64,000 nt of DNA from Comamonadaceae bacterium (GTDB taxonomy: Bacteria > Pseudomonadota > Gammaproteobacteria > Burkholderiales > Burkholderiaceae_C), in NCBI GenBank assembly GCA_947454955.1, contig CANGLW010000005.1:62001-126000 (forward strand), in the 5' to 3' direction. Below, piece after piece: positions 34,781 through 44,237 of the stretch. The translations under genes and the position numbers were made by a program. Every line of letters begins with the position of its first letter. Position 1 is the stretch's first letter. A model generated the notes under the pieces. That model made no database searches, was not told the origin of the DNA, and saw only the letters and a list, made by a program, of their open reading frames with translations.

Positions 34781-35851
34781 ATGACCACATCTATCCGTCT
34801 CTTATTCACCTCTTTATTCATCAGCACCTTGGTCGCTTGCGGGGGTGGCGGTGGCAGCAGTGGGACGGCCGCCATCGGCTCAGCCATTTTGGGGATGACC
34901 TTGAGTGCAGATAACGCCAAGCTTTACCTGGCCAATGCGGACAAACAAGTCATTCAATCTTTGACGCTTTCATCTTCGGCTGTGTCCACTTACGCAGGTG
35001 GTGCTGGCTTGGTGGGCACCACCAATGCAACGGCCCTGGCGGCACGTTTCTACGAGCCTTTCGGACTGGTGAACTTACCGGCTGCTGGGCAAGATGTTTT
35101 TTACATCGCCGACACCTATAACCATGGCATTCGCAAAATAGATGCCGCCGGCACAGTCACCACTTTGGCTGGCAGCTTGGGCAATCCCGGCGCCAATGAC
35201 GCCACGGGCACCGCTGCACTTTTCACCTTCCCCAAAGGCATCACCACAGACGGTACGAGCTTGTATGTGGCTGACACCAGCAACCATTTGATCCGTCAAG
35301 TCACAACTGCAGGTGTGGCGACAACCTTGGCTGGGACCAGTGGAACTTCGGGTTATTTGGACGGCGCGGCCAACACCAAGTTCTATGCACCTTTTTCATT
35401 GGCGGCGACCACCACCTATGTGTATGTCTCAGACACGGGTAACAACAGCATCCGCTCAGTCAAGCTCAGCGATAACACCGTGGCCACGGTAGCTGGCAGC
35501 ACCTCGGGTGTGAGTGGCACGACTGACGCAGCGGGTACAGCGGCACGCTTCAACACGCCAGCGGCTATCGTGTCAGACGGGGCGACGCTTCTTTACGTCG
35601 CAGACTCGGGTAGCCACACCATTCGACAAATTGATCTGGCCAACAGCAACACCGTCTCCACCATTGCAGGCACGGCAGGCATCAGCGGTAGCACCGATGC
35701 AACGGGCGCTGCTGCCAGGTTCAACAACCCCATCGGTTTGGCTTTGGATACGACCAATGGCATTCTTTATGTGTCTGACCAAAACTACACCAAGGTTCGC
35801 AAAATTGTCTTGAGCACTGGCGTCGTCACCACGGTCAACGCAAGTTTCTAG
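34781..35851 (+). CDS. NHL-repeat beta-propeller lipoprotein
   Basis: From 34781 the protein has 356 residues: a signal peptide with lipobox STLVAC followed by GGGGGSSG, then five or six NHL-type blades. Each blade has a pattern such as GITTDGTSLYVADTSNHLIRQV and VSTIAGTAGISGSTDATGAA. The glycine/threonine-rich linkers repeat AGTSGxSGxxDA-like text. Such propellers bind proteins or glycans; the partner is unknown. An ATG at 34742 lies directly on the porin terminator's T-run and is less likely the start. Confidence 0.82.
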   Translation: MTTSIRLLFTSLFISTLVACGGGGGSSGTAAIGSAILGMTLSADNAKLYLANADKQVIQSLTLSSSAVSTYAGGAGLVGTTNATALAARFYEPFGLVNLPAAGQDVFYIADTYNHGIRKIDAAGTVTTLAGSLGNPGANDATGTAALFTFPKGITTDGTSLYVADTSNHLIRQVTTAGVATTLAGTSGTSGYLDGAANTKFYAPFSLAATTTYVYVSDTGNNSIRSVKLSDNTVATVAGSTSGVSGTTDAAGTAARFNTPAAIVSDGATLLYVADSGSHTIRQIDLANSNTVSTIAGTAGISGSTDATGAAARFNNPIGLALDTTNGILYVSDQNYTKVRKIVLSTGVVTTVNASF

Positions 35852-35875
35852 ATGAATTGAGCGCTACATGGCAGA

Positions 35876-35907
35876 ATTTGTCTATCTTCATCGAAAGGTA
35901 GACAAAT
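35876..35907 (+). promoter_or_regulatory. Hairpin overlapping the gltI start codon
   Basis: ATTTGTCTA (35876-35884) pairs perfectly with TAGACAAAT (35899-35907); the last two bases are the AT of the gltI ATG, and the AAAGG ribosome site lies in the 14-base loop. In RNA this would hide the start codon. It could instead be a DNA operator. Confidence 0.45.
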
Positions 35908-36811
35908 GAAACTTGGAGCTCAAACTGCATTGCTGGCCGCCTTGTTCAGCGGCGTGTTCGCCACCTCGGCCTTGGCGCAAGACGCCTTGAGCAAAGCCAA
36001 GGCCAGTGGCGTGGTGACCATGGGTGTGCGTGATTCGTCTGGCGCTTTGTCTTACACCCTGGGGGACGGCAAGTACGTGGGCTACCACATTGAGATTTGC
36101 GAGCGCATTCTGGGTAACCTGGAAAAGGCGGCCGGGCGTAAGCTGGAGATCAAATACCAAAGCGTGACCTCGCAAAACCGCATTCCGCTGGTGCAAAACG
36201 GCACGGTGGACATTGAGTGCGGCTCGACCACCAACAACGCCACCCGCCAAAAAGACGTGGCCTTCGCGGTGACCACCTATGTGGAAGAGGTGCGCATGGC
36301 TGTGAAAGCCAACTCGGGCATCACGTCGATCACCCAACTCAACGGCCGCAACGTGGCCACCACCACCGGTACCACCTCGGTGCAAACCCTGCGCAAGAAC
36401 GAGCGAGCCAATGGCATCGACTTCAAAGAGGTGTTTGGCAAAGACCACGCCGACAGCTTTTTGCTGCTGGAGTCCGGCCGGGCTGACGCGTTTGTGATGG
36501 ATGGTCAAATTTTGGCGGGCAACATCGCCACCTCCAAAGCGCCGGCCGACTACAAAATTGTGGGCGAGGTGCTGAGCGTCGAACCCATCGCCATCATGAT
36601 GCGCAAGGACGACACGGGCCTGAAGAAAATGGCTGACGACACCATCGCCAACCTGCAAAAATCCGGCGAGCTGGCCAAGATTTACGACAAGTGGTTCGTG
36701 CAACCCATCCCACCCAAAAACACCCGCGTGGGCTTGCCAGCGAGTGACAACACCAAAGCCGCTTGGGCGACCCTGAACGACAAGCCGATGGAAGACTACG
36801 CTAAAAAATAA
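35906..36811 (+). CDS. gltI: Glutamate/aspartate-type ABC transporter substrate-binding protein
   Basis: Periplasmic solute-binding protein of the polar amino-acid family. The 301 residues have a signal peptide ending SALAQ, then LSKAKASGVVTMGVRDSSGALSY, the domain hinge blocks DIECGSTTNNATRQKDVAF and TTTGTTSVQTLRKNE. The gene heads a complete transporter operon (gltI-J-K-L) with 5- to 10-base gaps. Aspartate/glutamate is the likely ligand from similarity to GltI; specificity cannot be proven by reading. Confidence 0.88.
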   Translation: MKLGAQTALLAALFSGVFATSALAQDALSKAKASGVVTMGVRDSSGALSYTLGDGKYVGYHIEICERILGNLEKAAGRKLEIKYQSVTSQNRIPLVQNGTVDIECGSTTNNATRQKDVAFAVTTYVEEVRMAVKANSGITSITQLNGRNVATTTGTTSVQTLRKNERANGIDFKEVFGKDHADSFLLLESGRADAFVMDGQILAGNIATSKAPADYKIVGEVLSVEPIAIMMRKDDTGLKKMADDTIANLQKSGELAKIYDKWFVQPIPPKNTRVGLPASDNTKAAWATLNDKPMEDYAKK

Positions 36812-36816
36812 TTTTT

Positions 36817-37536
36817 GTGAGCTGGGACTGGCAAGTTTTTCTCAACGACGACGGGAGCGGTCGAACCTACCTCGAATGGATGTTCGACGCCTGGTTGTGG
36901 ACGCTGGCCGTTGCGGGCTGCGCCTGGGTGGTGGCCGTGTCGGTGGGGGCGGTGGTGGGCACGCTGCGCACCCTCACCCAGCCGCGTTGGGTAGCTGGTC
37001 TTGCTGCCACATGGGTGGAGGTGTTTCGCAACATTCCGCTCTTGGTGCAAATTTTTCTTTGGTACTTTGTGGTGCCCAAGATGTTCCCGGCCATGCAGCA
37101 AGTGCCCAGCTTTGTGTTGGTGGTGTTGGGGCTGGGTTTTTTCACCTCAGCGCGCATTGCTGAGCAGTTTCGCGCGGGCATCCAAACCCTGCCGCGCGGC
37201 CAGCGCTACGCCGGCCTGGCACTGGGCTTGAGCACCTTTCAAACCTACCGCTATGTGCTGCTGCCCATGGCGCTGCGCATCATCTTGCCGCCGCTGACCA
37301 GCGAGTCGATGAACCTGCTGAAGAATTCCTCGGTGGCCTTTGCGGTGTCGATTGCCGAGCTCACGATGTTTGCCATGCAAGCGCAAGAAGAAACCTCACG
37401 CGGGGTGGAAATTTACCTGGCGGTCACGGCCCTGTACGCGGTCTCGGCCTTTGCCATCAACCGCATGCTGGCCTGGGTGGAGCGGCGTTTGCAAATTCCG
37501 GGTGTGGTGGTTGCCACACAAGCGGGCGGGCATTGA
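36817..37536 (+). CDS. gltJ: Amino-acid ABC transporter permease GltJ
   Basis: Inner-membrane permease, 239 residues, GTG start five bases after gltI. It has the HisM-family N-terminal block, VEVFRNIPLLVQIFLWYFVV, and the EAA loop EQFRAGIQTLPRGQRYAGLALGLS, which contacts the ATPase. KNSSVAFAVSIAELT is typical of the GltJ branch. Confidence 0.9.
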   Translation: MSWDWQVFLNDDGSGRTYLEWMFDAWLWTLAVAGCAWVVAVSVGAVVGTLRTLTQPRWVAGLAATWVEVFRNIPLLVQIFLWYFVVPKMFPAMQQVPSFVLVVLGLGFFTSARIAEQFRAGIQTLPRGQRYAGLALGLSTFQTYRYVLLPMALRIILPPLTSESMNLLKNSSVAFAVSIAELTMFAMQAQEETSRGVEIYLAVTALYAVSAFAINRMLAWVERRLQIPGVVVATQAGGH

Positions 37537-37537
37537 G

Positions 37538-38206
37538 ATGGGCGGCTTTGATCTGTCCTTTGTGAATGCCGAGGTCATTCACAAGTTTGTGCTCAACGGC
37601 TTTTTGTTCAGCCTGCAACTCACCGCGGTGGCCACCTTCGGTGGCGTGGTGTTGGGCACGGTGCTGGCGCTGATGCGTTTGAGCGGCCAGCGTTTATTGG
37701 CCCTGCCTGCCACGGTGTATGTCAACACCATGCGCTCGGTGCCGCTGGTGATGGTGATTTTGTGGTTCTTCTTGCTGGTGCCCAGTATCATCGGCCGCCC
37801 GGTGGGCGCTGAGGCTTCGGCGGTCATCACCTTCATCGCGTTTGAGGCGGCGTATTTCAGCGAGATCATGCGTGCGGGCATCCAGTCCATCCCGCGCGGG
37901 CAGGTGATGGCCGGCATGGCGTTGGGCATGAGCTACGGCCAGAACATGCGCTTGGTGGTGCTGCCTCAGGCGTTTCGCAACATGCTGCCGGTGCTGCTCA
38001 CGCAAACCATTATTCTGTTCCAAGACACCTCGCTGGTGTATGCGATTGGGGCTTACGACTTGCTCAAGGGCCTGACCACTGCCGGCAAAATTTACGGCCG
38101 CCCCGAAGAGGCCTACATCTTGGCCGCAGGCATTTACTTTGTGTTGTGTTTCAGTTTGTCGTGGCTGGTCAAGCAGCTGCAGGCCCGCGTGGCCATCGTC
38201 CGTTAA
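37538..38206 (+). CDS. gltK: Amino-acid ABC transporter permease GltK
   Basis: Second permease of the operon, 222 residues from ATG 37538, one base after the gltJ stop. Motifs are TVYVNTMRSVPLVMVILWFF and the EAA loop SEIMRAGIQSIPRGQVMAGM, followed by QTIILFQDTSLVYAIGAYD. It pairs with GltJ as the heterodimeric channel. Confidence 0.9.
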   Translation: MGGFDLSFVNAEVIHKFVLNGFLFSLQLTAVATFGGVVLGTVLALMRLSGQRLLALPATVYVNTMRSVPLVMVILWFFLLVPSIIGRPVGAEASAVITFIAFEAAYFSEIMRAGIQSIPRGQVMAGMALGMSYGQNMRLVVLPQAFRNMLPVLLTQTIILFQDTSLVYAIGAYDLLKGLTTAGKIYGRPEEAYILAAGIYFVLCFSLSWLVKQLQARVAIVR

Positions 38207-38215
38207 GGGGTGCGC

Positions 38216-38953
38216 ATGATTGAGATCAAGAACGTCTCGAAGTGGTACGGCGCGGTGCAGGTGCTGAGCAACTGCTCGGTCAACATCAACAAGGGTGATG
38301 TGGTGGTGGTTTGCGGCCCCTCGGGCTCGGGCAAGTCCACGCTCATCAAAACCGTGAATGCCTTAGAGCCGATTCAGCAAGGCGAAATTTTTGTGGATGG
38401 CGTGCCCCTGCACGACCCTGCCACCAACCTCCCCCAACTGCGTAGCCGGGTGGGCATGGTGTTTCAGCACTTCGAGTTGTTCCCGCATTTGAGCGTGACC
38501 GACAACCTGACGCTGGCACAAATCAAGGTGCTGGGCCGATCGCCTGACGAAGCGCAAGCGCGCGGGCTGAAGATGCTCGAACGCGTGGGTTTGATGGCGC
38601 ACAAAGACAAGTTCCCGGGCCAACTCTCAGGCGGACAGCAGCAGCGCGTGGCCATTGCCCGCGCCCTGAGCATGGACCCGGTGGTGATGCTGTTTGACGA
38701 ACCCACCTCAGCCCTAGACCCCGAGATGGTGGGCGAGGTGCTCGATGTGATGGTGTCCTTGGCCAAAGAAGGCATGACCATGATGGTGGTGACCCATGAG
38801 ATGGGTTTTGCCCGCAAGGTGGCCAACCGGGTGATCTTCATCGATGTGGGCGGGCGCATTCTGGAAGACTGCAGCAAAGACGAGTTCTTCGGCAACCCCG
38901 AAGCCCGCCAGCCGCGTACCAAAGAGTTTTTGAACAAAATCCTCTCGCATTAA
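38216..38953 (+). CDS. gltL: Amino-acid ABC transporter ATPase GltL
   Basis: ATPase driving the GltIJK transporter. The 245 residues have Walker [10 protein letters not shown] (about 37-45), the Q-loop [13 protein letters not shown], signature [15 protein letters not shown] and Walker [15 protein letters not shown]. All catalytic residues are present. ATG 38216 is preferred over GTG 38210. Confidence 0.93.
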   Translation: MIEIKNVSKWYGAVQVLSNCSVNINKGDVVVVCGPSGSGKSTLIKTVNALEPIQQGEIFVDGVPLHDPATNLPQLRSRVGMVFQHFELFPHLSVTDNLTLAQIKVLGRSPDEAQARGLKMLERVGLMAHKDKFPGQLSGGQQQRVAIARALSMDPVVMLFDEPTSALDPEMVGEVLDVMVSLAKEGMTMMVVTHEMGFARKVANRVIFIDVGGRILEDCSKDEFFGNPEARQPRTKEFLNKILSH

Positions 38954-39014
38954 CCTTAAGCCGCAAGGGCCATTCACGCGCTTGACCCATGGCCCTGTTA
39001 GGCTGATGTTTTCA

Positions 39015-39797
39015 ATGAATGAGCTCAAGGGCCTCATGGTGAATCGTTGGCTGCGGCGTGGTGGGGTGCTGGTTGTCGGTGGCGGCGCCGTGTGGGTGAC
39101 GCTGGTTTTGAGCGGCTGCGCCAGCGTTGATCCGCAGCATAGCGCCAACAGTGCACAACACCCGCATGGGCATCATCATTCTCAGGCTTGGCAAGGTTGG
39201 CACGTCCACCTGTTGCCCGGTAAACGCCCCACACACTACAAGCTGGATCAGCATGAAGGCCGCAGCGTGGTGCTGGCCACCTCAGAGCGGGCGGTGAGCT
39301 TGTTCAGAAAAAACCACCGCATCGAGCCCGACCAACTTGGCGCTTTGCACTTTTCCTGGAAGGTGCCGCAACTCATCAGCGGGGCTGACCTGGCCCAGCG
39401 CGACAAGGCCGATTCGCCCGCGCGCTTGGTGCTGGCTTTTGAGGGCGACCGCAGCACCTTCTCGATGAAAAACAGCATGCTCTCGGAGCTGTCGCAGGCG
39501 CTCACTGGCGAGCCCATGCCCTATGCCACGCTGATGTATGTGTGGAGCAACGCTGAGCCCATCGACACCGTGCTCAAAGACCCCAACACCGACCGCATAC
39601 GCAAACTGGTGGTGGCCTCAGGCCCGAGCCAACTCAACCAGTGGCTGCAAATCGAGCGCGATGTGAAGCGTGATTTTGAAAAGGCGTTTGGTGAAGCCCC
39701 AGGCGCTTTGCTGAGCATCGGGCTGATGACCGACACCGACAACACCCGAAGCACGGCCAAGGCTTATTACGGGCCGGTGGCATGGGTGAAACCTTGA
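39015..39797 (+). CDS. DUF3047-type lipoprotein
   Basis: The 260-residue protein has a membrane-targeting N-terminus and lipobox VLSGC, a histidine-rich linker (HPHGHHHSQAWQGWHVH) and a domain with LHFSWKVPQLISGADLAQRD, ARLVLAFEGDRSTFS, YATLMYVWSN and YGPVAWVKP. This is the layout of DUF3047 proteins, whose function is unknown. Starts at 38982, 39006 and 39015 are all possible. It stands alone between gltL and hexR. Confidence 0.68.
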   Translation: MNELKGLMVNRWLRRGGVLVVGGGAVWVTLVLSGCASVDPQHSANSAQHPHGHHHSQAWQGWHVHLLPGKRPTHYKLDQHEGRSVVLATSERAVSLFRKNHRIEPDQLGALHFSWKVPQLISGADLAQRDKADSPARLVLAFEGDRSTFSMKNSMLSELSQALTGEPMPYATLMYVWSNAEPIDTVLKDPNTDRIRKLVVASGPSQLNQWLQIERDVKRDFEKAFGEAPGALLSIGLMTDTDNTRSTAKAYYGPVAWVKP

Positions 39798-39803
39798 AAA
39801 TTT

Positions 39804-40652
39804 TTAAGCGTAGCGCTTGTTCTTCAGGTTGTTTTTCATTTCCTTGAGCATGGGCTGCAGCTTGCCGCCACCAATGCGCAGGGCCACACAGGTGGCCAGA
39901 ATATCCACCACCATCAGGTGCAACAAGCGCGAGACCATGGGGCTGTAACGGTCGTAGCCCTCAGGGTGGTCGGCTGCCAAATGGATATGCCCCGCGGTAG
40001 CCAAGGGTGAACCGCTGGCGGTGATGGTGATGGTGGTTGCTCCGTTTTTACGAGCAATGTCACAAGCATCCATGAGGTCGCGCGTGCGCCCCGAGTTAGA
40101 AATGATGACCAGGCAATCGCCCGGCCCCATGATCGAGGCGCTCATGACCATCATGTGCCCGTCGCTGTAACTCACGGTGTTCACACCCAGGCGAAAGAAC
40201 TTGTGCTGCGCGTCTTGCGCCACGATGCCGGAGTTGCCCGCACCAATGAACTCGATGCGCTTGCCGGTTTGAAAGGTAGCGGCCATGGCCATCGCGGCTC
40301 TGTCGATGGCTGCGGTGCTCGCGTCGTTGCGGTACTTCAAAAACGCCGCCACCGTGTTGTCGATGACCTTGACCACCACGTCGCTGGTTTTGTCGTCCAC
40401 ATCCACGCTGCGGTGGATGAAGGGCACGCCCTCGCTGACTGTGCCGGCCAGCTTGAGTTTGAAATCGCTCAGGCCGTCGTAGCCCATGCTGCGGCAAAAA
40501 CGCACCACGGTGGGCTTGCTCACATGCGCGCGCTCGGCCAGCTGGCTCACCGGCAGGCTGGCAAAGGTGCGCGGGTCAGACATGACCAAACGCGCCACGC
40601 GCTGCTCGGCCGGGGCCAGCGAAGGGAGAGAGGCGCGGATTCGGTCGAGCAT
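39804..40652 (-). CDS. hexR: RpiR-family regulator HexR
   Basis: Repressor of central sugar metabolism responding to a phosphorylated sugar (KDPG in HexR proteins studied). From 40652 the protein has 282 residues: an N-terminal helix-turn-helix (VSQLAERAHVSKPTVVRFCR) and a C-terminal SIS sugar-phosphate domain with FIGAGNSGIVAQDAQHKFF and VIISNSGRTRDLMD. The frame opens at 40829 on the far side of the divergent promoter, which is unlikely. It is divergent from tal-pgi, a normal HexR target arrangement in betaproteobacteria. Confidence 0.87.
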   Translation of the reverse strand: MLDRIRASLPSLAPAEQRVARLVMSDPRTFASLPVSQLAERAHVSKPTVVRFCRSMGYDGLSDFKLKLAGTVSEGVPFIHRSVDVDDKTSDVVVKVIDNTVAAFLKYRNDASTAAIDRAAMAMAATFQTGKRIEFIGAGNSGIVAQDAQHKFFRLGVNTVSYSDGHMMVMSASIMGPGDCLVIISNSGRTRDLMDACDIARKNGATTITITASGSPLATAGHIHLAADHPEGYDRYSPMVSRLLHLMVVDILATCVALRIGGGKLQPMLKEMKNNLKNKRYA

Positions 40653-40698
40653 GTGGGGCCTGGCAGTTTGTGTGAAGGTGGGGCGTGAAAGTGAAGGC

Positions 40699-40730
40699 GC
40701 GAATGAAGATGCGAATGAAGAGGCGAATGT
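40699..40730 (+). repeat. 12-base tandem repeat in the hexR-tal gap
   Basis: GCGAATGAAGAT is followed by GCGAATGAAGAG and a partial GCGAATGT, two and a half copies 50-80 bases before tal. The 118-base gap also holds the palindrome at 40744. Confidence 0.5.
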
Positions 40731-40743
40731 GTCGTTAACTCGC

Positions 40744-40760
40744 CAAAGTACGTAACTTTG
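40744..40760. promoter_or_regulatory. Candidate HexR operator before tal
   Basis: CAAAGT-ACGTA-ACTTTG is a perfect 6-bp inverted repeat with a 5-base centre, placed 19 bases before the tal ATG at 40780 in the divergent hexR-tal gap. A second symmetric unit TTCCAT-CATA-ATGGAA follows at 40761-40776. Assignment to HexR is inference from position. Confidence 0.45.
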
Positions 40761-40779
40761 TTCCATCATAATGGAAAAC

Positions 40780-41718
40780 ATGACCCAGCTCGACGCACTC
40801 AAACAAGTCACCACCGTGGTGGCCGACACCGGCGATTTTCAGCAGATCGAGGCTTTTCGCCCGCAAGACGCCACCACCAACCCTTCGCTGATCTTGAAGG
40901 CGGCGCAAATGCCGGCCTACCAAAGCCTGCTGGCCGATGCACGCGGCATGAACGCGTCGGTGGACGACAAGGTCGACCAGTTGCTGGTGAACTTTGGGTG
41001 TGAGATTTTGCGGCGTGTACCGGGTCGCGTGTCCACCGAAGTGGATGCACGCTTGAGCTTCGATGCCGCCGCCACCTGTGCGCGTGCCCGCAAAATCATG
41101 GGCCTGTACCAGGCGCAGGGTGTGGACGCGTCGCGCGTGCTCATCAAAATCGCTGCGACCTGGGAAGGCATCCAGGCCGCTGCGCAACTCGAGCGCGAAG
41201 GCATCCACACCAACCTCACGTTGTTGTTTTCCTTTTGTCAGGCGGTGGCTTGCGGGCAGGCGGGTGTGCAACTCATTTCGCCCTTTGTGGGCCGCATTTA
41301 CGACTGGTACAAAAAAGCCGCTGGCCCGAATTGGGTGGAGGCCGATAACGCGCTGGCCAACGACCCCGGGGTCTTGTCTGTGACCGCGATTTACAACCAC
41401 TACAAACACTTTGGCATCGCCACCGAGGTGATGGGCGCGAGCTTTCGCAACGTGGGCCAAATCACCGCGCTGGCTGGTTGCGACTTGCTCACCATCAGCC
41501 CAGAGTTGCTCGCGCAACTCGCCGCTACCGACGCACCATTGCAACCCGCCTTGAGCGCCGAAAAAGCCCGCGCCATGCAGTTGCCTGAGGTGACGTACAA
41601 CGAAGCGTCTTTCCGCCTGGCCCTGACCATGGACGCCATGGCCACCGAAAAATTGGCTGAAGGCATTCGCGCGTTTTGCGCCGACACCGTCAAGCTTGAA
41701 GCCTTGCTCAGCGCATGA
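40780..41718 (+). CDS. tal: Transaldolase
   Basis: Pentose phosphate pathway enzyme moving a dihydroxyacetone unit between sugar phosphates. From ATG 40780 it has 312 residues, starting [20 protein letters not shown], with [12 protein letters not shown], the Schiff-base lysine in [12 protein letters not shown] and [13 protein letters not shown] 40771 would add three residues (MEN). The stop overlaps the pgi start by ATGA, so tal and pgi are coupled. Confidence 0.95.
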   Translation: MTQLDALKQVTTVVADTGDFQQIEAFRPQDATTNPSLILKAAQMPAYQSLLADARGMNASVDDKVDQLLVNFGCEILRRVPGRVSTEVDARLSFDAAATCARARKIMGLYQAQGVDASRVLIKIAATWEGIQAAAQLEREGIHTNLTLLFSFCQAVACGQAGVQLISPFVGRIYDWYKKAAGPNWVEADNALANDPGVLSVTAIYNHYKHFGIATEVMGASFRNVGQITALAGCDLLTISPELLAQLAATDAPLQPALSAEKARAMQLPEVTYNEASFRLALTMDAMATEKLAEGIRAFCADTVKLEALLSA

Positions 41719-43313
41719 CCAACACCCCCAACTCCCGCCACACCTCTTGCGACCAGACCCCCGCCTGGGCTGAGCTGCAGCACTTGCACGCCACCCACAG
41801 GGTGGATTTGCGCCAGGCCTTTACCAGCACGCAGCGTTTTGCGCAGTTCAGTTTTGCAGCACCTTATGTGCTGGCTGACCTGTCTAAAAACTTGATGGAC
41901 GCGGACATTGCCCAGGCCCTGAACCGCTTGGCCGCACAAACTGGTTTGCCTGAGCAACGCGCCGCCATGTTTCGCGGCGAGTTGGTGAACCGATCCGAAG
42001 GTCGTGCGGTGATGCACTGGCTCTTGCGCCAGCCTGACGATGCTTTGAAAAACCTCAGTGCAGGTAAACGCACGGCTGATATTGCCGCTACTGAATTCAT
42101 AGCTAAAGAAGCTATAGAGGTTTTGCAAACCCGCCACGCCATGCTGGCCTACGCTGAACGTATTCGGCAAGACCAGCAGATCACCGACGTGGTCAACATC
42201 GGCATTGGCGGCTCGGATCTGGGGCCGCAAATGGCCTACCTGGCCTTGAAGCCCCAGGCTTCACGCAAGATCAAGTTTCACTTTGTCTCGAGTGTGGACG
42301 GCACCGAAATCAGCCAGGTGTTCACACAAATCAAGCCCGAGACCACGCTGTTTTTGGTGGCCTCGAAAAGCTTCACCACGCTGGAGACCATGACCAACGC
42401 GCGCACCGCCAAGGCCTGGTTTTTGGCGCAAGGCGGGCGTGATGTGGCGCGGCATTTTTGCGCGCTGACCACCAACACAAAAGCCGCAGCAGAATTTGGC
42501 ATCAGCACCACCTTTGGCTTCAAAGACTGGGTGGGCGGGCGTTACTCCATGTGGTCGGCCATCGGACTGCCCATTGCCATTGCGGTGGGTGCTGATCACT
42601 TCATGAACATGCTGGCTGGCGCCTGCGCCATGGACCAGCATTTCTTGCATGAACCCTTGGCCACCAACGTGCCGGTGCAGCTGGCCTTGCTTGATATTTG
42701 GTACCGCAATTTCCACGACTTCCGCTCGCGCAGCGTGGCGCCTTATCACAGCGGTTTGCGCCGCATGCAGGCTTACCTCCAGCAGCTGGAAATGGAGAGC
42801 AACGGCAAGCAGGTGGACCAAGAGGGCCGCGCGTTGAAGGTTGCCACCTCTCCGGTGATTTGGGGCGAGCCCGCTGCCAACGGGCAGCACGCTTACTTTC
42901 AGTTGCTGCACCAGGGCAGCGATGTGATTCCGGTGGAGTTCATCGTGGTCAAAGCCCCCAACCACGGCCTGGCCGATCACCACACCAAACTCTTGGCCAA
43001 CGCGCTGGCGCAGTCACGCGCCTTGATGATGGGGCAGGGAGACAAGAACGGCCACCGGTACTTGCCGGGTAACCGCCCGAGCACCACCTTGCTGCTGGAC
43101 GAACTCACACCCCAAAGCCTGGGCGCCCTGGTGGCCCTGCAAGAGCACCGCGTGTTCGCCAGCGGCGCGATGTGGGGCATCAACAGCTTTGACCAATGGG
43201 GCGTGGAACTCGGCAAGGTCATCGCCAATGACATGGAACAACGCCTGCACACTGGCCAGACCGATGGGCTGGATGGATCGACCGCTGCGCTGTTGCAAAA
43301 ACTGCGCTCTTAA
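41715..43313 (+). CDS. pgi: Glucose-6-phosphate isomerase
   Basis: Interconverts glucose-6-phosphate and fructose-6-phosphate. The 532-residue protein carries [48 protein letters not shown] and the C-terminal [12 protein letters not shown]. Residues about 123-137 ([15 protein letters not shown]) are encoded by a GCTAC...ATAGC...GCTAT repeat segment and look like an in-frame insertion between conserved blocks. Confidence 0.95.
   Translation: MTNTPNSRHTSCDQTPAWAELQHLHATHRVDLRQAFTSTQRFAQFSFAAPYVLADLSKNLMDADIAQALNRLAAQTGLPEQRAAMFRGELVNRSEGRAVMHWLLRQPDDALKNLSAGKRTADIAATEFIAKEAIEVLQTRHAMLAYAERIRQDQQITDVVNIGIGGSDLGPQMAYLALKPQASRKIKFHFVSSVDGTEISQVFTQIKPETTLFLVASKSFTTLETMTNARTAKAWFLAQGGRDVARHFCALTTNTKAAAEFGISTTFGFKDWVGGRYSMWSAIGLPIAIAVGADHFMNMLAGACAMDQHFLHEPLATNVPVQLALLDIWYRNFHDFRSRSVAPYHSGLRRMQAYLQQLEMESNGKQVDQEGRALKVATSPVIWGEPAANGQHAYFQLLHQGSDVIPVEFIVVKAPNHGLADHHTKLLANALAQSRALMMGQGDKNGHRYLPGNRPSTTLLLDELTPQSLGALVALQEHRVFASGAMWGINSFDQWGVELGKVIANDMEQRLHTGQTDGLDGSTAALLQKLRS
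42087..42115. repeat. GCTAT-type repeat inside pgi
   Basis: GCTAC, ATAGC and GCTAT occur at 42087, 42099 and 42111, so the last two arms form an ATAGC-N7-GCTAT inverted repeat within the coding sequence. It encodes [10 protein letters not shown]. Confidence 0.5.
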
Positions 43314-43315
43314 AT

Positions 43316-44095
43316 TCATAGCAAAGGGCGCAGGCTCTGCGCCACTTCCTTGAGCAAAGGTAGCACACGGTCGACCGCCTCTTGCGCGGTTTCAAACTGA
43401 ATTGGCATGCTCACACTCAGTGAAGCCACCACCTGGCCGCGGTGGTCACGCAAGGGCACGGCCACACCGCGGTAAGCCAAATCCAGTTGCTGCTCTGACA
43501 TGCCCCAGCCTTGTTGGCGAATGCGCGCCATCTCTTCACGCAGGCGTTGCGGGTCGGTGATGGTGTGCGCGGTGAAGGTGGGCAAGCGGGTGGTGGCCAG
43601 CCATTCGTCCACCGCTTCTTCGCCCAAATACGCCATCAACACCACACCCGCTGAGGTGACGTGACCAGGCACGCGCGCGCCCAGCGCGAAGCTGGTGTTC
43701 ATGCTGCGGGTGGGGCCATTGCGGGCCACATACACCAGCTCATAACCATCAAGCACCGCCACAAAAGAAATCTCTTGCGTGTTCATGGCCAGGCGTTGCA
43801 GCGAAGGCTGCACGATGCGCGGCAAGCGGGCCGAGTCCAGATAGGCCTGGCCCAAGCGCATGATCTTGGGCGAGAGCCAAAACAGCTTGCCATCGGTGGC
43901 CACATAACCCAGGTTCAGCAAGGTGAGCAGATAACGGCGCGCGGCCGTGCGGCTCAGGCCGCAACGCAAACCAGCCTGGGTGGCGGTTTGGCGCGAGTTG
44001 TGTTCGTCAAAGGTTTGCAGCAGGGCCAGCCCTTTGTCCAGGCCGGCAATCCAGTCTTTTTTGTCGATGGGCGGTGTGCTGTTGACGGTGTTCAT
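43316..44095 (-). CDS. IclR-family regulator (PcaR/PobR-like)
   Basis: Transcription factor of 259 residues: an N-terminal winged helix (GLDKGLALLQTFDEHNSRQT; RCGLSRTAARRYLLTLLNLG) and a C-terminal ligand-binding domain (ALGARVPGHVTSAGVVLMAYL; LAYRGVAVPLRDHRGQVVAS). The domain details resemble the PcaR/PcaU/PobR branch that governs protocatechuate and related aromatic pathways. That fits the quinate operon 5 kb away, but the direct target is more likely the divergent ABC transporter starting at 44238. It converges on pgi two bases away. Confidence 0.82.
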   Translation of the reverse strand: MNTVNSTPPIDKKDWIAGLDKGLALLQTFDEHNSRQTATQAGLRCGLSRTAARRYLLTLLNLGYVATDGKLFWLSPKIMRLGQAYLDSARLPRIVQPSLQRLAMNTQEISFVAVLDGYELVYVARNGPTRSMNTSFALGARVPGHVTSAGVVLMAYLGEEAVDEWLATTRLPTFTAHTITDPQRLREEMARIRQQGWGMSEQQLDLAYRGVAVPLRDHRGQVVASLSVSMPIQFETAQEAVDRVLPLLKEVAQSLRPLL

Positions 44096-44237
44096 GGTCG
44101 TTTCAGTGAAAACCCTAGATGCGAACGATCATCGCACACAAACGTGCGTTAATCGCGCAAATGGGCCACCGGTCTCATCAAAACCTGTGTTTTCAACATA
44201 AATTCCATGTACCTCACCCAACCTTGGAGCCCCCTTG

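Noticed and set aside
40699-40730. 12-base repeats before tal as a CRISPR or operator array
   Set aside because: Only two and a half tandem copies without spacers; recorded as a simple tandem repeat.
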